From: Stenopsyche tienmushanensis
Taxonomy: Eukaryota > Arthropoda > Insecta > Trichoptera > Stenopsychidae
Assembly: GCA_008973525.1 (NCBI GenBank)
Contig: WACJ01000123.1
Coordinates: forward strand, 682,001 to 746,000
Length of the DNA: 64,000 nt
Reading direction: 5' to 3'
In this document: one piece after another, positions 53,010 through 63,924 of the stretch
Layout of the letters: every line of letters starts with the position of its first letter
Position numbering within the stretch: the stretch's first letter is position 1
The notes under the pieces: generated by a model
The model's input: the letters and a program-made list of their open reading frames with translations, nothing else
What the model was told of the DNA's origin: nothing
Databases searched by the model: none
Position numbers and translations under genes: made by a program

Positions 53010-53535
53010 TCAAATTGCGTTATTAATACAAAAGAAATGCATGATTATTCCGCCCCCTCGATGATATCGACACAATTTAATGCATCTCATTTGACTCCAT
53101 TAATCCCCCTCCGAATAATGCAATCATCAGAGTTTCGCCATTCATCCGATGAATTGATTATATATAGGATCTTTCAATAGAAATGCTCAAAGTTTTTTTT
53201 ATATTTTAAAGGCTATATTGTTAAAGATATGTCGATTAAATTTATTGTGAATTATTTAATAATATATGGCAAATTATAATATAAAGTTATAATGTTAAAT
53301 AACGTGTGTAAAGTATCAAATTTTATTTTTAAAATCAATGATCCGTTCGAGCGACGCTTCGTCATAAAAATCGTCTTTGGAGACGACAAACTGCTGTTAA
53401 ACAGAATGATTCATGTTATATTTGGGAAGAGTTTCAATTTAGTCTAAAGTTGATCGTTTGTACCAATTTATTAAATGACCGCCGAATTGAAATATAATCT
53501 ATAGTGTATTTGATTGGTCAAAATGGATGAGTGGC
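53010..53535. other. AT-rich intergenic
   Basis: No gene recognised. Confidence 0.45.
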
Positions 53536-53579
53536 AAAATTCAAATCTGCAGAGTTATAAATGAAAGTTTTGTTTAAAA

Positions 53580-53765
53580 ATAGGTGGGTTAGTTGGGTGG
53601 GCGGGAAGTGTGCTGCATCGATCGGCGCGGGCCGTGACCTTGACCCAGGGAGGGCGCCACTGCCGCCTTCTACCTTCCGCCTTGTGCTTTCTGCAACCCC
53701 CGCCATTCATTACACCCACGCAGACAAAGCCGGATGCACTTGCACCAGTGCACCAACCCTCGAAA
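53580..53765. other. Isolated GC-rich island
   Basis: A sharply GC-rich patch in AT-rich DNA. It contains CGTGACCTTGACCC (53,633-53,646), whose reverse complement includes TCAAGGTCA, the extended half-site of FTZ-F1/ERR-type nuclear receptors. No exon can be supported. It may be a regulatory element or repeat. Confidence 0.35.
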
Positions 53766-53849
53766 AAACTATCGATTTTTTAAAATTCATATTTTTTCAA
53801 AAAATAATCATCCCCCTTAAAAATTATAAATGCAAATATTCAGACATTT

Positions 53850-54820
53850 AACGTCGAAATATGATTTAATATTCATATTAAATCAAATAAATCTGAATTA
53901 TGTTTTTTTTTCAAATAAGATTAATGTTGGGGACTTGTAGATGTTTAATTATTTATTTGCATGTTTGATTAAAACTTTTATAATATTAAAGCAGTATTTT
54001 AAATAATATTTTTTTCGAAACCACGTCTTGCAGAGCTAAAAATGTAGGCTGTATCTCGAATGCCTTATTTCACAAACAACAGGGTGGTTAAAATCTCACA
54101 ATGGGCTGCGTCTCGACGCCCTAACCTTAGGGTGACCTAACGAAATGTAAATGGATGTACTTTAAGTCCCGAAGTAAATATACAATATATATGTACTTCC
54201 ATTCCAGCGCCATAGGCGTCGTCGAAACTAAAGAGGGCTTAAAATTTAATTTAACAACGTAATAAGAAGCTCTCAGAAGCCTCAAAGGCAAACAACGTCA
54301 AAAAAATATAAAGTATTTTATTGCTTTGCGTAGATAATCCAAATTGATTTTTAAGCTCTTAATTCGGCTGCTTCAAAAATGGCAGTCGATTGAGTGCGAT
54401 TATGTTATGGAACCATTTAGAATATCTTGTCACAATGCTGTAAAATACCATCACACAACAGAATTTACCATAAATTAAAATCTACTCCGCCATAAAACGG
54501 GCTCAAGGAATTATCGGTAATCTCAAAATTATTAATTGTGTAATAAATGGAGAGGACTCGGTGCGGAATTGGCAGGGGATTGTTTATATTTCGGATTTGG
54601 GGGAGACCCTTTGTGTGTTTTGGATCCTATCTCTTGCGAATTAGATGGAAATGAAGATCCCTTCCGGGTTTCATTTATTATTCGCCATGGATAAAATCCG
54701 CCGGTATCGAAAATAGTTGAAATACCAAGGGTCGAATCGTGCAAAAATACCCCCAGCCGATACGCAGACGCCACTAAAATTAATTTCCCTCACAAACTGC
54801 CTAAATATTTTAGTATCTTA
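53850..54820. other. AT-rich intergenic
   Basis: No gene recognised. Confidence 0.4.
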
Positions 54821-54824
54821 TTGC

Positions 54825-55025
54825 AAATATGAATTTTAAAAAATATATAAAATATAGCACGGGCGCACGAAGCACAGGAAGCAAATCGCTCGTGCAAAAT
54901 GTCCATCATGGCATGCGCTATGTGGAATTAAGCGCCGTCCTATTGGAACCATATGTCGTCAATATCCATATTATCCAGTTTATCAACATCCATTTATCGA
55001 AAAATGGGTCTCGTCGCTAAAGATG
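54825..55025 (-). mobile_element. mariner/Tc1-like transposase fragment
   Basis: The minus strand contains a decayed region equivalent to FQHNGAVYYTALAAMDILHERF at 60.8 kb (HHGHFARAI-type in other frames). It aligns with 60,800-61,000 including the ATCCAGTTTATCAACATCCATTTATCGAA block. It is a catalytic-domain remnant. Confidence 0.55.
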
Positions 55026-55059
55026 ATTATTTTGGCGACACGTAACAGCTGTGAGAGGA

Positions 55060-56060
55060 ATATCTTGCATAAAACACCCTGGGTTTGATCCCATGGTAGT
55101 GTTCAGATTCTTACTGACTAAACCCCTCCCTTGTCCTTCTCTGCCCCCCTAGTATTGTTTTCCACATTACTGCAGAAGGACAGGTAGTCTGGTCTTGGGT
55201 AATTAGTCCTATTCTAGTGTTGGAGAGGGGCTCTGTGCCTCTTTGGCGCTCAGAATTTCTTCAACGTAATCGCGCTAAAGGGCCCTGTTCTTCTTGCTTA
55301 TCATCATGCTGTGGACCATATTGTCGACGTTAAGCTCAGCTACCCCGAGTGCTTGTTCCAGAAGTTTGGAGTGCCAAAGCCTCACAGCCAGTACTGGTGT
55401 GCTCTGCGTCATCGACCTCCACTTGGCAGTGTTGGCATGTTGCGGATGGTTCCTTGCCAATCTACTTCAGGTACACACCTCCTCCTATCGAGGGTTCCAG
55501 GCTTCCATCAGTTTTTGGTCATGTTCGCTGCGATTTTTAGGATCTTCATAGTCCAAGGCTATCTTCTTTGCCTGGAGGTCAAACGGTATTCCAGCGATCA
55601 CGAGCACCGCTTCTACAGATACAGTTCTATATGCTGCGGTAACTCGGAGCGCTGGAAACGTTGGAATCTTACCAGTTTCTTTCTGTAGCTCTCATGCCTA
55701 AGCGACTCATGCCATATCGAAGCTCCATAAAGAAGGATTTAATGAATGACCTCATTTATGGCTTTTCTTTTGCACGGCTTTGGACCTTGCAAGCCGTCCA
55801 AACTCGCTGGTCACCATCTACGCCTTCTGCGCAGCTGCTTAAATGTATTTGCTGAAGGTCAGCTTGTTGTCCAAGAGGATCTCGAGGTATCCCAGCGATT
55901 TGCTGTATTCAACCTCGTCACTGTTCATAACAAGCTTTTTGACCCTCGGTCTTCTTCTTCTGCTGCAGATCATTGTCTCCGTTTTTTTTTTGCCGCCAGC
56001 TGCAGGTGATTTTCCCGTATCCATGCGTTGATTCTGGCGAAGGCTTCGTTGCTCCTATTT
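55060..56060 (-). mobile_element. R1-like ORF2 C-terminal half, reverse orientation
   Basis: From 56,030 downwards on the minus strand: WIRENHLQL, then KKTETMI, then PRVKKLVMNSDEVEYSKSLG (block E region, LGYLEI), then LLDNKLTFSKYI. More decayed parts lead to the C-terminal end at about 55,230 and a 3' tail with hairpin (55,101-55,118). It is the same family as 32.4-33.0 kb. Confidence 0.75.
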
Positions 56061-56070
56061 ACGATCTATA

Positions 56071-56201
56071 GATCTGACACCACTGGACGTGCTTTATTAT
56101 GTTGCTTGCAGGGTCCTCTGATCTGACACCACTGGATTTCTTTGTATGAGGACGTGGCCTATTCTGTGACTCGTACGGCCTCCAGATCCGATACCACTAG
56201 A
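56071..56201. repeat. Three degenerate tandem units GATCTGACACCACTGGA
   Basis: Units start at 56,071, 56,120 and 56,185, and each is followed after 5-25 nt by a GACGTG block. TCTGACACCA is the complement of the Leu primer site, so these may be stacked LTR/PBS junction pieces in reverse. Confidence 0.6.
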
Positions 56202-56394
56202 TTTTTGCCTAGGGACGTGCTCTATTTAGTAATCCTGATACTTAGGACATAGAGCCTATGTATGATTCGCTATTCACTAATGGATCCTTTCCTGCTTAAT
56301 CCTATGGATGTTAAGCAGCGATATATCGTCGATTATGAAATTAACGCAAACAACTTGAATATGAATAGTTTTTAATACATATTTTACCAGATGT

Positions 56395-56705
56395 TAACTG
56401 ACATTTTCAGAATATACAATAAGATAAAAAGATAATAAAAATTAAAAAAAGTTTAGGGCTGGTAAAATGAGAATAATAAAAAAGGGGCGTTCTCTGGTTG
56501 GCACGATTTCAACCCTTGTAAATCATCTAAAATAATTTAAAAAAATATTATAAATTAATAAAAACGTCGCTATAGTCCCTACCAAAAAAAAATGTTCACA
56601 ATATGACGAATGTTTTAGTAAAAAAAAAAATTCAGTTTAAATGTTTTTTATATAGTTCAAAATAAATTTTTGACATAAATCTGGTAGAAACAATAGAAGG
56701 TTATA
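56395..56705. repeat. Inverted repeat pair, left member
   Basis: ATATACAATAAGATAAAAA..., AGGGGCGTTCTCTGGTTGGCACGATTTCA and TAGTCCCTACC...TTGACATAAATCTGG recur in reverse complement at 59,680-59,965. It is probably a non-autonomous DNA element of about 300 bp. Confidence 0.65.
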
Positions 56706-56759
56706 TATAAAATTATTAATATTTTTATATTGAGATATATTTTTAAAAGCTTAAACTTT

Positions 56760-58370
56760 GAAAATATATACAAAAAAAAAAACCAAAATCGATTTACCCC
56801 ATTTAATAATGTTTGTAATGAAAAACAAAACACATGGGTTCTTCCAAAACAAATTTATTCCTCTTAAAATTTTTCGAATTTATGCTACGAAGAAAATCAC
56901 AAAAGAATATGGAAACGTGCTTTTTTATGTTCGAGAACGCTTCATTTTTGTTCCATTAATATACCATTAGGACGTAATTCACATAACGTTTACGGAGAGC
57001 TTTTTCGACGAGCTTTCGGAATATTTACAGCGCGATTGAAAAGTCGTTTTTTCCGCATAATTTTTATATTTTGTTTGGAGCGTTTTGAATCAATGTACGA
57101 ATGATTGAAAGTAATTAGATGTGAAATGGTTCGTGTTTTAGAGGCGCGGTGATATTTGGCAAATTGTCGAATGTGAAAAGCATTCCTATTGAACGAGTGC
57201 TTTTCGACAAAAAATATGTCTATTGATTCTCCCCGAGGAATAAGAAACGAAGAAATATTGGCAAGGAACTCAGGAGACGTCAAAGAGGAATAAACGAGAG
57301 AACATTTTCTCTCATAATATAAGCCATCTTGACGTATTCGAATGTAAATCCATCGCCGAAATATTGAATATTAAACTCTGATATAACATAATTTAATTTC
57401 GGGGAAGTTAAATTAATAGTTAAATATTCCCAAAGATAACTCAAAGCTGTATTTATTTGATAAACAATGCGACATTTGGGATTATTTACGTGTACACCAT
57501 TATATATTAGGTCTGAGAAGGAAGTCTTGAGCTTTTCACAGAAGCAGCATCCATTCTTAATTGTTCCTTTGAGAATGTTTACCCCGGAATCTCATTACGG
57601 AAGGCTTGAATATGACAACAAAACATTTCTCGAGATTTATGAACGATATAATATCTATCGAAGTCCTTTGGAGTGACGGATGAATAAATTGAAGTTTGGC
57701 GTAGTCATTAATATAGTCATTAAGCCATTTATTGAAATACGTTTTAATCCAACGTTGATACAATGTATTGATGGAAGAGAAAGATATTCTTGTGATATTG
57801 TTCATTTAATTTATAGTTCGTATTAAGTCATATTAATCAACTTTGACGCTATTAAAACCGTTCACGCATTTTAGCGTAAATAACTCTATATCGCACTATA
57901 ACAACACATGATGCGTTCTTTGCATTGACTATATTTGTTTGCTCAAATAAAAAGGAATTAATTCACATAAATCTCCTAACAGAGTTGACGACGGAAACAT
58001 AAAGGATTTAGGACATATTTTTCTGTAAGCTAATCTAATTTAATAGACAAATAGAAATTATGGATAAAATGGAATCTTTTTTCAATTCCATTGTAAATAA
58101 TCTGCTAGACTATTTTTTTTACACTTTGTTGTTAAATTAGAGCATCTTAATGATCGTAAAGTCAGAAAAAATTAAGTTTTATCGAGTTTAATAAAAAAAA
58201 ATAAGTGCATAAAAAGGCAAAGATTGAAGCAGCGAGTGATCATGAAAAATTAAAGATCTGCTCCGGTCTTAGATAAATCTATAAATCAAATTAAGTTCTT
58301 CTTTTGGTATTTTTCCATATAATATAAGAGCATCAACTATAAGGTAAGATTGCAAGGACTCCGACTAAGC
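56760..58370. other. Intergenic, no gene recognised
   Basis: Short ORFs only, and no TE signature I can name. Confidence 0.4.
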
Positions 58371-58374
58371 CGAG

Positions 58375-58445
58375 AGTTTGCCAGCCATATTGCTCAGTCA
58401 CAGTAAACTCTTCCCATGGAGACATCTTGAAGATGTTTTTGAAAG
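58375..58445 (+). mobile_element. mariner-family flank fragment
   Basis: GCCAGCCATATTGCTCAGTCACAGTAAACTCTTCCCATGGA matches the flank at 19.1 and 43.27 kb. Confidence 0.5.
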
Positions 58446-58614
58446 AGAATTATTTGAATATAAATACTAATCAATACTATCTTAGCGATTAAGTCCATTT
58501 TTCAATTCATAGATGTGTAAACAAGCAAAATTATCAGTTTTGAGACGATATTAATCAATATAAGATATTTACGCACCAAATTCACCCCGAGAATGTCACA
58601 GTTTGGTACAGATT

Positions 58615-58795
58615 TTGGTTTGGTCGCATGCCGCGATTAACATTCTGCACGAGCGATTTGCTCCCCATATTTGCACTCCCGAATACTTGCCACCAAACAA
58701 AGCTGCGACGGACATTTGAACGACGTTACATTTCATATTTATTGCCATAAAATATTTTTTTCAATTTATAAAAAGTTGAGTGGATATCTTACACA
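58615..58795 (+). mobile_element. mariner/Tc1-like transposase fragment
   Basis: INILHERFAPHI is followed by ATKQSCDGHLNDVTFH in a second frame. It corresponds to 60.9 and 18.1 kb pieces, deleted in the middle. Confidence 0.55.
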
Positions 58796-58799
58796 CAAC

Positions 58800-59675
58800 T
58801 TATTTTATTTAGATTTAAATATTAAGCATCCTTATTGAACGATCCTATATTTAAATATTTTATCAATAAATATATTATCAACAAATTTGCTCTAACAGTC
58901 TCTTTTTTCTTTGAATTGTCTGTTATATTCTTTATTTTTTTAGATCTTTATCTTGACTTTATTATGCATGAAATCAAATATTTAAAGCCGTGGTATAGAA
59001 ATTGCTTTCCAAACGAATGTAGGACATCAATTTGATAATATCCATAGATAAGGACAAATATACAATCCCATAAATATCATTCAAGACCCTAGATATTTTA
59101 TGGAAATGATTTATTTTTAAGTATAAACATTTAATCAGCAAATTCATTTCTTCGTTTTTTCGACAAAAAATACAAAAAATAGCTTTTAGACATATTCCAT
59201 AGTAAATCTATGTGTAGGTAGACGGAGGTCGTCCTTAAGAATTTCTGAGATAAGAAACCGTCGAGGATCGCCATACTTATCTATCCTGGAGCACTGAGGC
59301 AACTTTATCCACATCAATTTTTCAAATGTCAGGATGGCGCCGTAGAAACAAGCTTGGGTCACTTTTCTCAAAGCTTTTTCGTTTTATATCCGGAACGTAT
59401 TCGTTTCGCATGTTTTTAAGCGAGCAACTGAAAACATTTCTTTTCCCCCGAAATTGAGCCTTTGAAACATACTAATTTGAGCAGATTAACTGGCCATATT
59501 GGAACCTAAGCTATACCATTTCAGATGTTATCAATCGTATCAAAGGAAGATGTGTTATTTCACATGTGGTAATGTTATTTAAACCAGAAGTTTTAATTTT
59601 TTCAACACAGTTGATATGATATCTCAAGTTTTAGTAAATTAATATACTTCAAATTAAATGAAATTTTTTTTCCAT
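58800..59675. other. AT-rich intergenic
   Basis: No gene recognised. Confidence 0.4.
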
Positions 59676-59679
59676 ATAA

Positions 59680-59965
59680 TTTTCTATCGTCCCTACCAGA
59701 TTTATGTCAAATTTTTGTTTTTAGCTATTTAAAAAAAAAATTAAAACTGAAAAAATAAAATTAAAAAATGACTTTTTTATACAAATATTTTTTTTTGATA
59801 GGAACTATAACAACATCTTTATTAATTGAGAATATTTTTTTCAAAATTATTTTAGGTGACTAAAAGGGCTGAAATCGTATCAACTAGGGCACGCCCTTTT
59901 TTTTATCCCTTTCTCTTTCCCAGTCTAAATTTTTTAATTATTTATTTTTTGTATATTCTGAAAAT
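59680..59965. repeat. Inverted repeat pair, right member
   Basis: This is the partner of 56,395-56,705. Confidence 0.65.
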
Positions 59966-60089
59966 GGCAATAAATATCTGATAAAAATAAATATTACATT
60001 TTTTTAAATTTCTTTTTTATCGGAATTGAAAAAACACCCATAATTTGTGCCCTTAAACTGGAATAGAATTCTAATTTAAAAACATTCAA

Positions 60090-60503
60090 CTGATCAAATT
60101 TAGAAGCTCTAGCCAAGTTGACAAATAACATAAGATGCCCAAAAACAAAACCGAAGTAGTGCACTCAATGGTGTTGTAGAGTGTCGGAAGATCTCTACAA
60201 TAAGCACTATCCTGCTACTGACTATCATACCGTTAATAGACTTGCTCGCCAAAGAGAGACAGGCAGTTCAAAAAGGAGCAGTGAAGAAGGCTATCAGAGA
60301 AACCACCATAGTGGTGTGGCAGTCCCGATGGAACAGCTCCACAAAAGAACGTTGGACATATGAGTAATTACTAAATTTGGAAACGTGGATAGGCAAACAG
60401 CATGGACAAATGTGTCACCATCTGACCCAGGTCCTTACTGGGCGTGGCTGCTTCGTTAGCTACTTCAATAAAATAACAAAAGGGGCAGGCCCAGAATGCC
60501 ATT
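60090..60503 (+). mobile_element. R1-like element fragment (copy of 37.8 kb)
   Basis: CRKISTISTILLLT, then LLAKERQ, then LNLETWIGKQHGQMCHHLTQ and GRGCFVSYFNKI, then GAGPECHC. It is interrupted at 60,504 by a reversed LTR. Confidence 0.72.
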
Positions 60504-60783
60504 GTAACGTTGAGGCGGGGGTGCTCTCGGGGGCAGAGTCCTCCGGTGGCGTCCTACCCCAACGTGCAGGAGAAACAACTTCCTGCAGCCAAGGCTAACC
60601 GACGACTCTCCCGACTCCCGCCTCCTGTGCGTCACTACCCAACCGGCAAACGGTGCACGCGCAATGTTTCCGCAGAACCACAAAAGATGGCGCTGTTAAA
60701 ATAACACATCGCACCTGAAGAGAGATGGAAGATGTCGCTGTTAACAGCGCTACTACGTGGGGAAGGTTAATCGCCCACGCTAC
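60504..60783 (-). mobile_element. Shortened LTR, reverse orientation
   Basis: It begins TGTAACGTT (complement of the AACGTTACA end) and finishes at CGCCCACGCTACA (complement of TGTAGCGTGGGCG). Both LTR termini are therefore present, but the middle is shorter than in the 16.6 kb copy. No clear target duplication is visible. Confidence 0.75.
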
Positions 60784-61010
60784 AATGGCGAAGAAGTCTA
60801 AAAGCATTAAACTATTGGCCGGCTTACATCGACATAACCATACGTTCAAATCGCTCGTGCAGGATGTCCATCGCGGCAAGCGCTGTGTAGTACACAGCGC
60901 CATTGTGCTAAAACTACCTGTCGTCGATACCCATTTTATCCAGTTTATCAACATCCATTTATCGAATAATGGACCGCTAAAGATGATTTTTTTTGTTTCT
61001 CGAATGGAAC
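60784..61010 (-). mobile_element. mariner/Tc1-like transposase fragment
   Basis: FQHNGAVYYTALAAMDILHERF on the minus strand corresponds to the catalytic FQQDGAxxHTA block, with Asp changed to Asn, followed by a frame break. Confidence 0.6.
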
Positions 61011-61019
61011 ACTGATTTT

Positions 61020-62485
61020 AAAAACAAATTGTATTAACTTGCATACATTATTCAATGATATAATCTTCCATGATATTTTGCCATATACTACTAAATAATT
61101 TTTATAAGATTTGATAGATATTGCTTTAATAATATAGCTGCTATAATCTAACATATTTTGAGCATTTCTATTGAAATACCCTTTATGTATACATTTTAGC
61201 ATTTAATTCTACGCAAAAACTTCGAATATGGTAAAATAAAGAGAAGAATACATAAACAAGATATATAAGACCTGAAATAAAAACGTTCTTTTTAAATTGT
61301 TAATTATTTAAGAGGAGTTTATTCAGTATAGAAATTCGCTCCACCCACGCAGCCTCCGATCAATGATTTTTATTCAAATCCTGGAAATCGTTCGTTTCGC
61401 TCTCCATTAAGCGCGAGTGTATATCATGATGTAATATTAAAACACAAATTAATTTCATTAATCCTTCATCGCACTTAGGGAAGTTTAATAAATTTCCTGA
61501 ATTAATTTTCGTCGAATTATTCGATAGCTTCCTTCGGATAGCATCTCCGCATCGGCATTAAACTCGTCTGTTTTGTTTTAATCAAGGAAATCTTAAATAC
61601 GAGCGCCGAAACAAAACGCCCTTAATTTAGGGGAGAGTTTGATTTAGTATAATTGCTCCGAGTGTTTTTCTAGATTTTTCCATTAGCGAACGAGAGCAGC
61701 CTATAATGGTCCACGCCGGGTGGATTCAGCCCGTTCCGCAACCCTGTCGTTAATAGAAGATGAAAAATAAAGTCATATATTATGATATGAAGGGTGTGGG
61801 ACGGGGTGGAAAAAACATTGTCTTTGTTTGCAAACAAATAAAGCCTGTGCCCACTTAACTCGGTCCTGCTTCGGTGGGTGGGCAGGCGAAAACAAACAAC
61901 TAAACGTTCGTATTAACATATTACTCTATTAAAAACGTTGATGTGTCGGGCTTTCAGTTGGTTAACGTGACGATTAAGACATTGTGGCCTTAGAATGTGG
62001 CAAAATTAGCAAATTAATTGCCTACACGTGTCAGAAGAGACGCGTGCACCTACTATTTTATTCAAGAACTACGACACGTGTCAAACGCGTTTGTTACAAG
62101 CAAATTTGATTTTTACTCGATCATCTATTTCTTGAAACCCTTATTTCGAAATATTAATCACTAAGTCGACACGAGGCTCATCAAAGGGTCAAAGTTCACG
62201 GAGTGGAATACCGAAATCATTTGAAAATACGCGTATTTGTAGCTCTCATTCAACGAGGGTGATTCATATATAACCCGGAATTTTAGAGTATCAAATATTT
62301 TTACATAGTTTCATTAGCAATATATCCATTCAATAAGATAGGAAGCTTTTTGATCCCGTCTCAGAAAGGAGACAAAAAGTAGCTTCTTCTGTTGCGCAAC
62401 ACGTAATTATCAACTTTCTCGAAAACGCAAGCGCGACATCAAATGTAATTTTGAAGAAACTTGAGGTACAGTTCGATGATGCTAT
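61020..62485. other. Intergenic, no gene recognised
   Basis: AT-rich with several mixed-composition patches (61,330-61,750, 61,990-62,250). These look like ordinary single-copy, possibly intronic or regulatory, DNA. Confidence 0.4.
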
Positions 62486-62488
62486 TTT

Positions 62489-62848
62489 AACCTGTTAAGC
62501 GGGGAAGTTCCTTTTCAATAACGCCACGTACAGTGGGCGCGCACTTTTTCGTTAGGACGTATATATACGTCCCGCCCACCTGGTGAGATGTCTTATTATT
62601 ATTTTTTTAAATGTTTTGTTTGTTATTTGAAAATATCTTTCTTGTGGTTTACGTGTAATGCTGTTTTTTGATGGCATATATTGGCTTTTTACTATGTTGT
62701 CTGAATACGACTTTTTGGTACTTCCATTTTAAAACTATACATTTGCCTTTGAATCTTTGAAATTGGTTAGGATGTATATATACGTCCTTACCAATTTCAA
62801 TGCGGTTAACGTTGGACGTATATATACGTCACGCTCGCTTAACAGGTT
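62489..62848 (+). mobile_element. MITE with three ATATAT-centred palindromes
   Basis: A 13-bp terminal inverted repeat AACCTGTTAAGCG (62,489-62,501) is matched by CGCTTAACAGGTT (62,836-62,848). Inside are GGACGTATATATACGTCC (62,555-62,572), a 40-bp near-perfect palindrome (62,759-62,798) and GGACGTATATATACGTCA (62,814-62,831). It has no ORF. A TTAA at the left end and CC start hint at a piggyBac-type origin, but the right flank is TTTT. Confidence 0.8.
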
Positions 62849-62869
62849 TTTGCACAAGTTCAACAGAAA

Positions 62870-63200
62870 TCATTTCCTTATTATGAGTATTAGTGCGGCT
62901 TTTTTCGCGGTAGTGATGTTATGGTAATAAACTTCTACGAGCATCTCATGGATATTCGTAGCGGTATTGTTCTGCAAAATTTAAAAAAACCGTGCGGATC
63001 TCGTACGGACGGAAAGTCTAAGAGTGCGCGACGACTTTTCCATCGGAAGAATTTATTATGACTGAACAAAATGGCCGACAAACACATAAGACCAAACAAA
63101 TTCACAGTCATGATCCCTTCCTACATGCCAAGTGCGTCATCTTTGAAATGAAAAAAAATCTCCCTGCCTCTAAAGCTCTTGTAACCTAAGTGACCCTCAT
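62870..63200 (+). mobile_element. mariner-family relic
   Basis: The flank GAAGAATTTATTATGACTGAACAAAATGGCCGACAAACAC and CTCTAAAGCTCTTGTAACC match 12.3 and 42.25 kb. Upstream is a decayed N-terminal coding part. Confidence 0.6.
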
Positions 63201-63721
63201 ATATCTAAAATCTTATTTGCTTTGTTGAAGCAACAGTGTTCGCAGATTATCATATTCTATTTATAATGGTCCATCGTTTTGGGTTTATCCCCTAATTCAT
63301 AATAAATGAGCAACAAAACTACACAATCTATCAAAAAAACGAATTTAACTCTTTACGTTCCGTTCCCGCGTTTTCGCGTGATAGCATAACTAGTGTTTTA
63401 GTATAATTTTTAATACGCATAGCGCGTGAGTGGACTCATATGTAGATCCAAAAACTATGTTTGGATGTCATGAATTAAACCCTGCTTTAGTTAAGTTTGT
63501 AAATTAATCCAATTTATCTCTCGAGTTCCGACTGTTCTTTCCTTTGTTCTAATTTGAATTTATAATGATGTTATTCTGTTGATGTACCCTCAACCTTAAT
63601 TTAAAACACAATTAACGATTTGATACAATTTTTTGTATTAATTGTATACATACGACGTTATAATACGTTTCAAATTAATTTTAAGATTTAATTCGAAGAC
63701 TTAATGAAATATTTAATTTAG

Positions 63722-63924
63722 AAAATGTTGTGCATGTCAAGTTCACGAACATAACACCAGCGGGAAGTTCTCATACAGGCTCGGCTGTGTATGTAGTGGG
63801 GGGTCAGGGTAGTGGGTCGTTTCCCCCCCAGGATCCCCCGGAAGCCCGACAGCTACAGGGTGTGCCGATCGATGCAGCGCCTCCCACGCGCTCCCAGATA
63901 CCCGCATCCCCTCTAACAAGTTAA
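63722..63924 (+). CDS. Possible terminal coding exon of an unidentified gene
   Basis: An acceptor-like TTTAATTTAG (AG at 63,720-63,721) precedes an open frame that ends at TAA (63,922-63,924). It reads ENVVHVKFTNITPAGSSHTG, then a Gly-rich piece, then PPQDPPEARQLQG and a Pro/Ser-rich end. The exon is much more GC-rich than its surroundings and the frame is sharply bounded, as for a real coding exon. The first part looks structured and the rest disordered, as in many nuclear-protein C-termini. I do not recognise the family. An overlapping minus-strand frame exists, so the strand is not certain. Confidence 0.4.

Noticed and set aside
62489..62848. Calling the palindromic element a piggyBac MITE
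   Set aside because: The left flank has TTAA but the right flank does not, and no transposase is present. I left the superfamily open.
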